Shown piece by piece: positions 44,637 through 55,360 of a DNA stretch of 64,000 nucleotides. The DNA comes from Cherax quadricarinatus (taxonomy: Eukaryota > Arthropoda > Malacostraca > Decapoda > Parastacidae). A program made the translations under genes and the position numbers. The stretch lies in the NCBI RefSeq assembly GCF_038502225.1, contig NC_091307.1:29164907-29228906 (forward strand), given 5' to 3'. The notes beneath the pieces were generated by a model. The model saw only the letters and a list, made by a program, of their open reading frames with translations. It ran no database searches and was not told the DNA's origin. How positions within the stretch are numbered: the stretch's first letter is position 1; the number at the start of each line of letters is the position of its first letter.

Positions 44637-47551
44637 TTATTTAGTTGTGGGTAAGTGATTTTTGAGAAGAAACTTGAATTTATAAACAGGTAGTGTTTCT
44701 TTTATATTCACAGGTAATGAATGCCAGATTTTAAGGCCTTTTATGTGCATTGAGTTTTTGCATAGCATGCGATGGACACAAGGAACATCAAAGAGTGATC
44801 TGTGCCTTGTGTTATGGTCATGTGTTCTGTTGAGGTTGGTAAGGAGATGTTTGAGGGGAGGGTTTATATCAGAGTTAAGTGTTCTATGTATGTAGTAGGT
44901 GCAGTAGTAAGTATGGATGTTTTGTATTGTGAGTAGGTTTAGAGTTTTGAATATTGGTGGTGTGTGCTGTCTGTAGTGGGAATTTGTTATCATTCTGACT
45001 GCAGCCTTTTGTTGGGTGATTAGTGGTCTGAGACGGTTTATTGTTGTTGAGCCCCATGCACGAATTCCATAGGTGAGATAGGGGTAAATAAGTGAGTGAT
45101 ATAGGGCCAGGAGGGCTGACTGTGGAACATAGTACTATATCTTCGATAGTATGCCTAAGGTCTTGAAAATTTTTTTGGAAATTTGTTGTATATGTGTTTA
45201 AAATTTGAGTATCATTAAGGTGGATTCCTAGGAATTTTCCCTCTGTGAGTTTTGTGATAGGTGATCCATTTATCATTATGTTAAGAGAGACATCTGCAGC
45301 TCTGTTACCGAACTGAATGTAGTAGGTTTTGTCAATGTTTAGAGTAAGTTTGTTGGTCCTCATCCAGGTTGATATTTTCTGTAATTCGGTATTTACAGTA
45401 TTGGCTAGCATGACTGGGCTCGGGTGAGAGTAGACGTATGTAGTGTCATCTGCAAATAGTGTGGGTTTGAGTAGTTGCGATGCATTTGGTAGGTCATTTA
45501 TGTATATGAGAAAGAGAAGAGGGCCTAGGACACTTCCCTGTGGGACACCAACTGTAATTGGCTGTGCAGAAGAGTTTGCCCCATTTGTGTACACACATTG
45601 GCTTCTGTTGCTGAGGTATGACTTTAGGTAGTTGAGGGAGTGCCCTCTTATACCACAGTGCGACAATTTTATGTGGAGCAAGTCGTGGTCAACTGTATCG
45701 AAAGCTTTACGTAAGTCAATGAAGATCCCCAGTGGGACTTCTTTTTTCTCTATTGCTGCATAAATATGTTCTAGCATGTGGATAATAGCATCATTAGTAT
45801 TTTTATTAGGCCTGAACCCAAATTGACAGGGTTGAGTATGTTATGGGAGATGAGGTAGGAATAGATACGCTTATGGATTAATTTTTCAAAGATTTTAGAG
45901 AGAGGGTGTAAGTTGGATATTGGCCTATAGTTATTCAAGTCTGTGTGGTCTCCTCCTTTATGGATTGGGGTGACCCTTGCTATTTTGAGCACTGTAGGAA
46001 AGGTAGAGATTTAATGGATTTGTTAAAGAGTGTTGCAATGATTGGTGATAGCACCTGTGACACTTTTTTGTATATAATGGATGGTAAGGTATTTAAATCT
46101 CCTGTCTTGTTTTTTAGTTTGTAGATAATAAGGGAGACTTCAGTTGGGTTAGTCGGAGCTAGGAACAGTGTGTTCGGGTAGCTGCCAGTGAGGTAGTCAT
46201 TGAGTGGGGTATCTGAGCTTGAGATTTTATTGGCAAGGGTTTTTCCTATAGTGGAGAAGAAATCATTGAGTCTGTTTGCTGTTTCAGTAGGTGGGAATTG
46301 GGGTTCATCTGGTTTTGTTAATTCTATTTCGCTATTTCGTGTTACCTTTTTTGTTCCTCGTATTTCTGATGGGGTTTTCCAGGTCTTTTTTATGCCACCT
46401 CGTAAGTTGGATAATCTGTTCTCATAATACAATTTTTTAGCCCTTCTTATTAGGCTGGTTAGGATTGACGAGTAATGTTTTGTTTGGTCTCTGGTTATGT
46501 GGCCCATTCTGTACTGTTTTTCATATAGGTGTTTTGTATTTATGGATTTGAGGATACTGGGTGTTAGCCAGGGAATGTTCAGTCTCTTTGCAGTCATCTG
46601 TTTAGTTTTTTTTAGGCCAGTGCTTGTTATAGAGGTATTGGGTCTTTTTTACAAAATTATTAATACATTTGTCAATATCTGTATAGATTTCTAGCTCAGT
46701 GTGCCAGTCAATGTTTGTCACTGCTGCTGTGAAGTTATTGATAGCTGCCTCATTGTGAAGTCTGAATGTGACTTTAGTAGTGTGTAGGGGTAATTTGCCA
46801 AGGTTTGTTATGAGGAAGGTAGGGTAATGGTCTGTGGTATTATCTGTGATTATGCCTGATCTTAAGGGGGATATGGTGTTGGTCCAGATGTGGTCTAGTA
46901 TGGAAACAATAGTCTCTGTAACTCTTGTAGGTTTTGTGACTGTTGGTAGCAACATGAAGTTACTCATAGCATTTGTGAATTCAGTAACATGTGGGTCTTG
47001 GTCTTGTAGGAGATTTATATTGAAGTCACCTGAGAGTATTAAGTGATCTTTGTTCATGCGTGCATCAGTTATCATACTTCCTAGGTTTTGACTGTGGTAC
47101 TATGTAGATGTTTATCACTTTAAGAGGTTTTGTAGGTATTTGGATTTGAATTTAGCTATTATATATTCCCCATGTTCATCCCTTGTGCAAGTATTAGTGA
47201 TACATTCTAATTGGTCTGAGTAGTATATAGCTGTGCCACCCCCTTGTTGATCTGGCCTACAGTTGTGTATGGCTGTGTAACCAGGAATGGCATAGACATC
47301 TGAATATCAGGCTTTAGCCAGGTTTCGGTGAGAGTAATGATGGACATACTGGCATGCAGGGAATTTAGTAATGGTATGAGGTCATCGTAATGTTTGCTTA
47401 AAGATCTGATATTGTAGTTAAAGACAGTTATGTTGTTGTTGGCTCTGAGAAGTGCCTTTGATTGTTCTGCCGTGTGGTAATTACAGTTACTGTTTGATTC
47501 ATTTAAGTCATTAGATAAGAGGTTGGTATCAGGATCAATGCTTGTTATCAT
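44637..47551 (-). pseudogene. Jockey/CR1-type LINE endonuclease-RT, multiply broken
   Basis: Order on the minus strand: NYNIRSLSKHYDDLIPLLNS and LTETWLKPD (endonuclease), a frame break, LILSGDFNINLLQD and TDHYPTFLI, a one-base break near 46600, then IPWLTPSILKSIN, PIHKGGDHTDLNNYRPISN, IDLRKAFDTVDHDLLH, GVPQGSVLGPLLFLIYINDL, LFADDTTYVYSH (active site) and a C-terminus ending LLKNHLPTTK. At least five frame breaks. It aligns throughout with Jockey-1. Confidence 0.8.
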
Positions 47552-48638
47552 AAGATTTATAGTGAATCTATAGTTAGAATTAAGTATAAGACAAAGTAAA
47601 TATTCTAAAGCTATAAAATAGCACCTGAATTATTTTAACAAACGTAAAAAATATGAGCTAAGGTAGTTCTTTAAAGCTAAAATAAATGAGGCAATATAAA
47701 AGGGACTAAAATAATTTGTGGTGAACAAAAAAGTGGTAATCAAATAAATGAATATAATGGCAAAATAATGAGCTTATTACACTTTAGCACCTGAGAATAG
47801 CACCTTGATTATTTTAACAATTGTGAATATATGAACTAAGGTTGTTATATAAAGCTAAAATAAGAGAGAAAAATATAAGGGACTAAATTAAGTAATGGTA
47901 AACAAAGTTAAAATGACAGATAGTCACTATGATATAATATTGATTTGGGAGTAAGATCTGATTTATATATAATAAGTTGAGAAATATATTGTACTATAAA
48001 AAGTAAAAAATAAAATAATATATGATAGTTGGAACTAGTTAGCAAAAGATAGTTAAGGGCCTTGAACAATGATATAATTGAAATATACACTAATTGCACA
48101 CACAATATAGTCACTAAGATATGAAAATAATCTTAGAGTAGGACTTATAATAAAACTTATAATATAAAAATACAGTTAAAATGGTACTTGCAATTGCACT
48201 AGGGTCTGATATAGGTTGTTGACAAGATCAAGAGTATAACTAGATTTAAATTAACAAAATAAAATTCACAAATTAAAGTACCAAAAGAATAATAAGTAAA
48301 AAATAACAATGGCAATGACTTGGTTATAATAAGATAGTAAGATGGTAGACAGGTAGAGAGGTACACAGGTACAAAGGATAATATAAAGGTTGGAGTTGAA
48401 TATACAAACTTGAAAATTTGGCAACAAAATGTTATGAAAAGTATAAAATAATGATTAATGTACAAAAGTAAAATTGACTGGTAGTAAATATGGTGTTTAA
48501 TAAAATTTGGTAAGTAATAATGATTACAAAAAAGTGAAAAAGTAATGTTTATTTCAAGTATTAAATTTTAAGAACAGTTATTTGGATTCAATATTGCACT
48601 GGTAGTTATACTAGAGGTTACTTGGCAGTACAAGGTAT
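47552..48638. other. AT-rich 5' region of Jockey-2 with a weak duplication
   Basis: About 75-80% A+T. Two diverged blocks containing ATTATTTTAACAA, TATGA-CTAAGGTTGTT and AAAGCTAAAATAA start near 47628 and 47806, a period of about 180 bp. No coding segment is seen. Confidence 0.5.
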
Positions 48639-49349
48639 TTAACCCTTAAACGGTCCAAACAAATCGACGTTCAAATTCGTGGTGCTACAAAAGTAGATCT
48701 ACTTTTTTTTAACATTTTCAAATGTAACAAAAAAAAATGTAGATAAAAGTTTTTTTTACATGTTTTCAAATGTAAAACAAAAAAGAAGATCTACATTTTT
48801 TTACATACTTTCAGATGTTGAAAAAACGTATACAGGAGGGCCCCACTTATACGGCTGGTTAGGTTCCAGGCTACCACCGTAAAGCGGAAACCGCCGTAAA
48901 GTGGAACACCCTTTTTTTCCACTTACAAATGCATACAAACACTAGATAACAAGTTTACACTAACATATATTAAGTTAGCAATAGAACCAGGCATCAAAAA
49001 ACAATAAAAAAGTACAATACACACATAGTGCACTCATTACTTACCTTAAAATATTTATAGTCTTAATCTAGGGTGAGACAAGTAGTATTTATTGTAAGAA
49101 ATCAAGTGTGGTATGTATGGTAGTCAGCCGAGCTACCATACCAGGCCAACCCACCCACACATACAATTCTATGATATTTAAGCATCCCAGAGCGATAAAA
49201 TGTATATACAGTTCACTCATTACTTACCTTAAAATATAGGGTGAGATGAGTAGTATTTATTGTAAAAAATCAAGTGTGGTATGTATGGTAGTCAGCCGGG
49301 CTACCATACCAGGCCAACCCACCTACACGTAATATTCTATTACATTTAA

Positions 49350-50420
49350 CCCTTTGACTGTCGAAGGGCCAAATCCTGAAGTTGCTTCTGGTGTCGCAAA
49401 ATATTCGAAAAAAAAAAAAATTATTTTTTCTTATGAAATGATAGAGAATCTTTTCCCGATTGTAAAGACACCAAAAAAACGAAATTTGATGGAAAACTGA
49501 CGGAATTACGCTCTCGCGAAGTTAGCGACTTCGGCGATATTTAAAAATCGGCAATTTCGTCCACTTTGAGCCCTATTTTCGGCTAATTCCGTTATTCCAG
49601 TCAACCAAACTCATAACTATTTCTTCAGAACTCTATTTTTTCTATCGATTGAGTACAAGAAACTGCCCATTTACCGATTTCAACTACCCAATAACATGGT
49701 CAGAAATTTGCAATTTGGCCAATTTCACGAAAATTAAAAAATACGACAATTTCAAAATAAGGTCCAGAATGAACAATGCAGACATTCCTGGCTCTAAAAT
49801 AACATTTTCTTTGTTCATCAGTCATGTCTCCAGGTCCCTGTGATATTACTCTTGCTTTTTATTTTGAAATTTTATTCAAACAAAAAATAGAAGATTTACT
49901 GTTATGCAGACTACTGCAATACTGTAATAATTGTAAAAATTACATCAACCCATTCATGACTGCGTATTAGAATGGCTATTTGGACATTTGTTGGACAATT
50001 ACATCATTTGTTCACTTTTGAACATTGGCAAAAATCAAACATTTCCTGTACTTTGTGCTCCATTTCCAGGTTCTTTTTATAGTAAAATTAATCAAAATCA
50101 CCTCCATTTCTATAATATAGTTTCCATTCTATCAAATGAGACCAAGAAAACGAGAATACAACCACAAATACTATACGAAAATAGACCACAAAGTCGGCAT
50201 TTTAATTAAAAAAAACGGTCGGAGTTTTTTTTTCTCATTATGCACTGCGTGCTCCAGGATTTTTTTTATGTGGTGCACACTGACCACACAGACCCATTCT
50301 CTCACATGTGGGCCTACTAGCTTTCTCCTGCCTGATTTGAAGCCGCTAGAATTTATGAGTATATATACGTCAAACACGGTACCTCGCAAACGTATATATA
50401 CGGCCGCGACAGTCAAAGGG
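49350..50420 (+). mobile_element. Complete 1071 bp piggyBac-type MITE
   Basis: TTAA on both sides (49346-49349 and 50421-50424), with terminal repeats CCCTTTGACTGTCG and the exact inverse. Removing it restores the E2 repeat TATTTAAGCATCCCAGAGCG seen at 49179. The terminal 200 bp at its right end match, in reverse, the 5' end of the coding piggyBac elements (1988-2180, 20329-20530), so it can be read as a deletion derivative. Confidence 0.85.
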
Positions 50421-50765
50421 TTAAGCATCCCAGAGCGATAAAATGTATATACAGTTCACTCATTACTTACCTTAAAATATTTGTAGTCTTAATGTAGGGT
50501 CAGGAGTAAGTAAATGAGATAAAACGAATAAATGAGAGAGAGAAAGAATGAGTGCATGAGAGAGTACAGGCGCAGAATTATGTAAACAAACCAGGCGAAG
50601 GTAAGTTTTGTAAACAAAGTGTACACGTCTGGTTTGTGTACAAGTTACATTGTGTACAGGTTGTCTCTACATTGATACGGTAGAATAAATAAAGAAGAAC
50701 ACTCCCATTCTCATGTAACATCATTTTGAGAAGAAATGATGCTCTGAGTGAAGGCAATGGAAATA

Positions 50766-50876
50766 AGTCACTCTGACTTTTTTGGGTTATCCTAGGTTCT
50801 CTACACATATGTTATGTATGATAATCTATGTAACTGTATTTGTGTATACCTGAATAAACTTACTTACATACATACG
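50766..50876 (+). repeat. Common repeat tail with AATAAAC end
   Basis: GTCACTCTGACTTTTTTGGG, TTATCCTAGGTTCTCTACAC, later ACCTGAATAAACTTACTTAC. The same repeat as 42670-42782. Confidence 0.75.
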
Positions 50877-50949
50877 AAAGGAATAATTTTCTACAGTTAC
50901 CCCCAGTAACACATTTTCTCTTATGTTAGATTAGAGAAATGTTATTCTT

Positions 50950-51400
50950 GGCATCACTTGTACAAGTTATCTGGCTACCACATCTCATATTTATGTTTAT
51001 TTATTCTATTGTAGGGTGTATTTATCATCTTTTTATGTTATGTATCGTGTTTATTATATAATTTTGAAAAAAATATCATGGATGGATTAATGAAAATGTG
51101 TATATTAATGTAATATACAACATTTAATGAGACTCAGTGATTATTATTATTATTATTATTATCATTTCTAATATGGTGTCACTTGTGCAAGTCGTCTGCT
51201 ACCACATCTCATATTTATGTTTATTTATTCTATTGTGGGGTGTATTTATCATCTTTTTATGTTATGTATCGTGTTTATTATATAATTTTGAAAAAATATA
51301 GATGGATTAATGAAAATGTGTATTTAACGTAATATACGACATTTAAATGAGACTCGATGATTATTATTATCATTACTAATATGACGTCTGGAGACATAAG
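50950..51400 (+). repeat. Two tandem copies of a roughly 215 bp block
   Basis: Units begin near 50953 and 51172 and share CACATCTCATATTTATGTTT, TATGTTATGTATCGTG, GATGGATTAATGAAAATGTG and ATTTAATGAGACTC. Further copies lie at 52175-52467 and in pieces around 54966. Confidence 0.8.
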
Positions 51401-51756
51401 ACACTCTTACTGATTTTAATGTGTACCTGCATGCCAGCACAGTATGTAAGTTTATTTAAGTACAGGTATACATAAATATAATTATCAGAGTATATATAAA
51501 ATATGAAATAACTTTTAAAAACATTTGAAATTTTGGAGTTTCCAGACAAAATGGAGAGACTTAGTGCTTATTGAGCTCACGAAGAATGTAAACAAACAGG
51601 GTGGGGCGCGGTGACCGTATTAGAAAGTCAGGTGGGGGGAGCCGTATAGCGAGTTTTGGTCATAACTTGAAATGACTGTATTAGCGGAATGCCGTAAAGT
51701 GAAACGCCATAAAGCGGGGCCCTGCTGTATATACGTTTGGACCATTTAAGGGTTAA

Positions 51757-52160
51757 GTATACTCTAAGATAGTAAATGTGGTATTAAAACAGGTTATGGT
51801 AATTAGACAAGTAATGGTAATTAAATGTCAAAAATGTTAAGAGTAAATTGTACTGATAGTACAAATGGTAATAAATTATTAATTTTAGTAAGTAATATCA
51901 ATTAATAGTATTTAAAAAATATGAGGTAGTAATATGGAGAGAGGAAGTATCAATTCAGCTAATATTTAAGCAAACAATAGTAAATAAGAAAATTACATAA
52001 GGTGACTTATGCTTACTAGTAAAATCACATAATGAGGTAGTTGATTATTTAATTACTAAGAGATTGTACTATGAAATTTGAACAATAATGGAGCAAAACA
52101 TACACTACACTACGTAGGCTTTTAGGTTGGACATTGTTTAGTTATTCTCTGTAAGATTAG
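51757..52160. other. AT-rich sequence, probably Jockey-2 5' region
   Basis: Composition and short motifs (GGTAATTAAATG, TAAGTAATA) resemble 47700-48600. No open frame of interest. Confidence 0.4.
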
Positions 52161-52562
52161 TATCCCTGAGAAATCATTATGTATCGTGTTTATTATAAAA
52201 TTTTGAAAATAATATCATGAATGGATTAATGAAAATGTGTATATTAACTTAATATACGATATTTAATGAGACTCGGTGAGTATTATTATTATTATCATCA
52301 TCATTTCTAATATGGCGTCATTTGTGCAAGTCGTCTGGCTACCACATCTCATATTTATGTTTATTTATTCTACTGTGGGGTGTATTTATCATCTTTATAT
52401 GTTATGCATCGTGTTTATTATATAATTTTGAAAAAATGTCATTGATGGATTAATGAAAATGTGTATACGGTGGACCCCCGGTATTCAATATTAAACCGTT
52501 CCTGAGAGCTCATCGAATACCGAAAATATCGAAAAGCGAATCAATTTTCCCCATAAGAAATA

Positions 52563-52765
52563 CAGTGGACCCCCGCATAACGATCACCTCCGAATGCGAC
52601 CAATTATGTAAGTGTATTTATGTATGTGCGTTTGTACGTGTATGTTTGGGGGCATGAAATGGACTAATCTACTTCACAATATTCCTTATGGGAACAAATT
52701 CGGTCAGTACTAGCACCTGAACATACTTCTGGAGTGAAAAAATATCGTTAACCGGGGGTCCACTG
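52563..52765 (+). mobile_element. 203 bp Tigger-type MITE nested in Tigger-4
   Basis: Ends CAGTGGACCCCCGCATAACG and its inverse, TA on both sides. It is near-identical to and the same length as 15256-15458. Removing it restores ATAAGAAATAATGGAAATCA, present in Tigger-5 in reverse. Confidence 0.9.
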
Positions 52766-52950
52766 TAATGGAAATCAAATTAATCCGTGCAAGACACCCA
52801 AAAGTATGAAAAAAAAAAAATTTTACCACATGAAATATTAATTTTAATACACACAAACTGAAGAAGACATGCACAGTTACATGACACTTACCTTTATTGA
52901 AGATCTGGTGATGGTTGATGGGATGGGAGGAGGGGAGTGTGTGGATGGTG

Positions 52951-53390
52951 TTAGTATTTAGAAGGGGAATCCCCTTCCATTAGGACTTGAGGTAGCAAGT
53001 CCTTTTCTGGGGTTACTTCCCTTCTTCTTTTAATGCCACTAGGACCAGCTTGAGAGTCACTGGACCTCTGTCGCACAACAAATCTGTCCATAGAGCTCTG
53101 TACCTCCCGTTCCTTTACGATTTGTCTAAAATGGGCCACAACATTATCATTGTAATAGTCACCAGCACGGCTTGCAATAGCTGTGTTAGGGTGATTTTCA
53201 TCCATAAAGGTTTGCACTTCAACCCCTGTGCACACATTTCCTTAATTTTTGAAGTAGGCACAATGGATTCCACAACTGGCATAGGCTTCTCAGGGTTAGC
53301 CCCAAACCCTTCAAAATCTTTCTTAATTTCCATACTAATTTTCACCCTTTTTACCACAGGGTTGGCACTAGAAGCTTTCTTGGGGCCCAT
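52951..53390 (-). pseudogene. Deleted Tigger transposase (Tigger-4)
   Basis: The ATG at 53390 opens MGPKKASSANPVVKRVKISM, nearly the same as Tigger-5. Most of the HTH region and the DDE domain are missing. After a frameshift, the C-terminal tail with NDNVVAHFRQIVKEREVQSS and RRREVTPEKDLLPQVLMEGD ends at 52951. It is not functional. Confidence 0.75.
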
Positions 53391-53673
53391 GGTGACTTAT
53401 TTTGCAGAAACAAGCACCAAAAACAGTGATAATATGGATAATATGGAATGTACCGAATGTATCCTTAGATGCGCGCACACTGGCTGGCTTGTAAACACTG
53501 GCACACAAGGGGCAGTTCAGGCCACATGTGGACACGTCTCGTACGAATCGTATCGAATACCAGGTTTTCAATCGGATACCGAGGCAAAATTTTTGCATTA
53601 AAATGCATCGAATACCGGATTTATCGAATACCGATGCCATCAAATACCGGGGGTCCACTGTATTAACGTAATA

Positions 53674-54965
53674 CAGTGGACCCTCGACCAGCGATGGCAT
53701 CGATTAACGATAAATCTGACTAGCGATACATTTTATCGCAAAAATTTTGCCTCGATTAGCGCTAAAAAAACTCGACCAACACTATTCCTTCCGTCTGAGA
53801 CGCGTCCACTTCTGGCCAGTGTTTACAAGCCAGCCAGCCACCACGGTCGCTTCCAAGCATACAATCGGAACATTTCATATTATCACAGCCTTTTTAGTGA
53901 TTGCACCCGCAAAATAAGTCACCATGGGCCCCAAGAAAGCTTCTAGTGCCAACCCTACAGCAAAAAGAGTGAGAATTACTATGAATATGAAGAAAGAGAT
54001 CATTGCTAAGTATGAAAGCGGAGTGCATGTCTCCGAGCTGGCCAGGCTGTACACAAAACCCCAATCAACCATCGCTACTATTGTGGCCAAGAAAACGGCA
54101 ATCAAGGAAGCTGTTCTTGCCAAAGGTGCAACTATGTTTTCGAAACTGAGATCGCAAGTGATAGATGATGTTGAGAGACTGTTATTGGTATGGATAAATG
54201 AAAAACAGATAGCAGGAGATAGCATCTCTCAAGCGATCATATGTGAAAAGGCTAGGAAGTTGCATGACAATTTAATTAGAAAAATGCCAGCAACTAGTGG
54301 TGATGCGAGTGAATTTAAGGCCAGCAAAGGTTGGTTTGAGAGATTTAAGAATCGTAGTGGCATACATAGTGTGATAAGGCATGGTGAGGCTGCCAGTTTG
54401 GACCAAAAAGCAGCTGAAAAGTATGTGCAGGAATTCAAGGAGTACATAGACAGTGAAGGACTGAAACCTGAACAAGTGTTTAATGGTGACACTGACAATG
54501 TTGTGAAACACGTTAGGAATGTCATAAAGGAACGGGAGGTACAGGCCTCTATGGGCAGATATGTTGTGCGACAGAGGTCCAGTGACTCTCAAGCTGGTCC
54601 TAGTGGCATTAAAAGAAGGGAAGTAACCCTGAAAAAGGACTTGCCACCTCAAGTCCTAATGGAAGGGGATTCCCCTTCTAAACACTAAGACCATCAACAC
54701 ACTCCCCTCTTCCCATCCCATCAATCATCACCAGATCTTCAATAAAGGTAAGTGTCCTGTAACTGTGCATGTCTTCTTCAGTTTGTGTGTATTAAAATTA
54801 ATATTTCATGTGTTAAAATTTTTTTTTTCAATACTTTTGGGTGTCTTGCATGGATTAATTTGATTTCCATTATTTCTTATGGGGAAAATTAACTTGACTA
54901 ATGATTATTTTGACTAACGATGAGCTCTCAGGAACGGATTAATAGTGTTAGTCGAGGGTCCACTG
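53674..54965 (+). mobile_element. Tigger-5, 1292 bp internally deleted Tigger element
   Basis: Ends CAGTGGACCCTCGACCAGCG and ...TTAGTCGAGGGTCCACTG, TA on both sides (53672-53673, 54966-54967). It lies 13 bp from Tigger-4 in the opposite orientation. It encodes one open frame of 254 codons. Confidence 0.9.
53924..54688 (+). CDS. Tigger DNA-binding-only transposase derivative
   Basis: A 254-residue open frame, MGPKKASSANPTAKRVRITM onward. A CENP-B N-terminal (psq-type) HTH covers about residues 10-60 (KEIIAKYESGVHVSELARLY). A second HTH_CENPB/Tc5 domain covers about 70-145 (GWFERFKNRSGIHS near its end). Around residue 190, at PEQVFNGDTDN where the first catalytic Asp of the DDE domain is expected, the sequence jumps to the C-terminal tail (VVKHVRNVIKEREVQASMGR, then QVLMEGDSPSKH). 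The whole DDE domain is deleted in frame, so the product could bind terminal repeats but not cut. Start context ACCATGG. A polyadenylation-like AATAAA follows at 54740. Confidence 0.85.
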   Translation: MGPKKASSANPTAKRVRITMNMKKEIIAKYESGVHVSELARLYTKPQSTIATIVAKKTAIKEAVLAKGATMFSKLRSQVIDDVERLLLVWINEKQIAGDSISQAIICEKARKLHDNLIRKMPATSGDASEFKASKGWFERFKNRSGIHSVIRHGEAASLDQKAAEKYVQEFKEYIDSEGLKPEQVFNGDTDNVVKHVRNVIKEREVQASMGRYVVRQRSSDSQAGPSGIKRREVTLKKDLPPQVLMEGDSPSKH

Positions 54966-55360
54966 TATACGATATTTAAATGAGACTAGGTGATTATTAT
55001 TGTCATTACTAATATGAGGGCTCGAGATATAAGACACTCTTACTGATTTTAATGTGTACCTGAACACCAGCACAGTATGTAAGTTCATTTAGGTACAGGT
55101 ATACATAAGTATAATTATCAGAGTATATATAAAATATGAAATAACTTTTAAAAGCACTTGAAATTTTGGAGTTTCCAGACATAATGGAGAGACTTAGTGG
55201 TTACGGATCTCACATAGAATGTAAATAAACCGGGTGGGGCGCGGTGACCGTATTAGAAAGTCAGGTGGGGGGAGCGGTATAGCGAGTTTTGGTCGGAATT
55301 TGAAATGACAGTATTAGAGGAATGCCGTAAAGCAAAACACCGTAAAACGTGGCCCTACTG

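Larger units (their letters stand above)
48833..51727 (+). mobile_element. GGGCCC-type DNA element E2
   Basis: Left end CAGGAGGGCCCCACTTATAC, right end ...AAGCGGGGCCCTGCTG, TA on both sides (48831-48832, 51728-51729). The interior holds tandem copies of a block with GTGGTATGTATGGTAGTCAG (49100-49345), a piggyBac MITE (49350-50420), the common tail (50766-50876) and a duplicated block of about 215 bp (50950-51400). It has no recognised transposase. Confidence 0.75.
48643..51752 (+). mobile_element. TTAACCCTTAAACGGTCC-ended MITE opened by E2
   Basis: TTAA at 48639-48642 and 51753-51756. The left end is CCCTTAAACGGTCCAAAC and the right end is its inverse with ATTTAAGGG. It is the same end type as the 122 bp MITE at 6251-6372. 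Without E2 it would be about 215 bp. Confidence 0.75.
42936..52160 (-). mobile_element. Jockey-2, jockey/CR1-superfamily LINE with nested elements
   Basis: Minus-strand LINE with its 3' end in an (AAAT)n tail at about 42936-42970, a 3' UTR interrupted by RTE-D, coding at 44637-47551, and a very AT-rich 5' region to about 52160 interrupted by a TTAA-flanked element at 48643-51752. It is a relative of Jockey-1. The 5' limit is approximate. Confidence 0.65.
52468..53660 (-). mobile_element. Tigger-4, internally deleted Tigger element with nested MITE
   Basis: Ends CGGTGGACCCCCGGTATTCA and the inverse ...CCGGGGGTCCACTG, TA on both sides (52466-52467, 53661-53662). It carries a 203 bp MITE at 52563-52765 and a deleted transposase on the minus strand. 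Confidence 0.85.
52161..55360 (+). mobile_element. GGGCCC-type element E4, right piece, hit by two Tiggers
   Basis: Shares the 215 bp blocks and the right end (...CGTGGCCCTACTG, then TA at 55361-55362) with E2. Tigger-4 and Tigger-5 are inserted in one block; removing both restores GTGTATATTAACGTAATATA and CGATATTTAAATGAGACT, as at 51318-51350. Confidence 0.65.

Noticed and set aside
53050..53601. 183-codon plus-strand frame
   Set aside because: It lies antisense to the deleted Tigger-4 transposase and has no recognisable domain.
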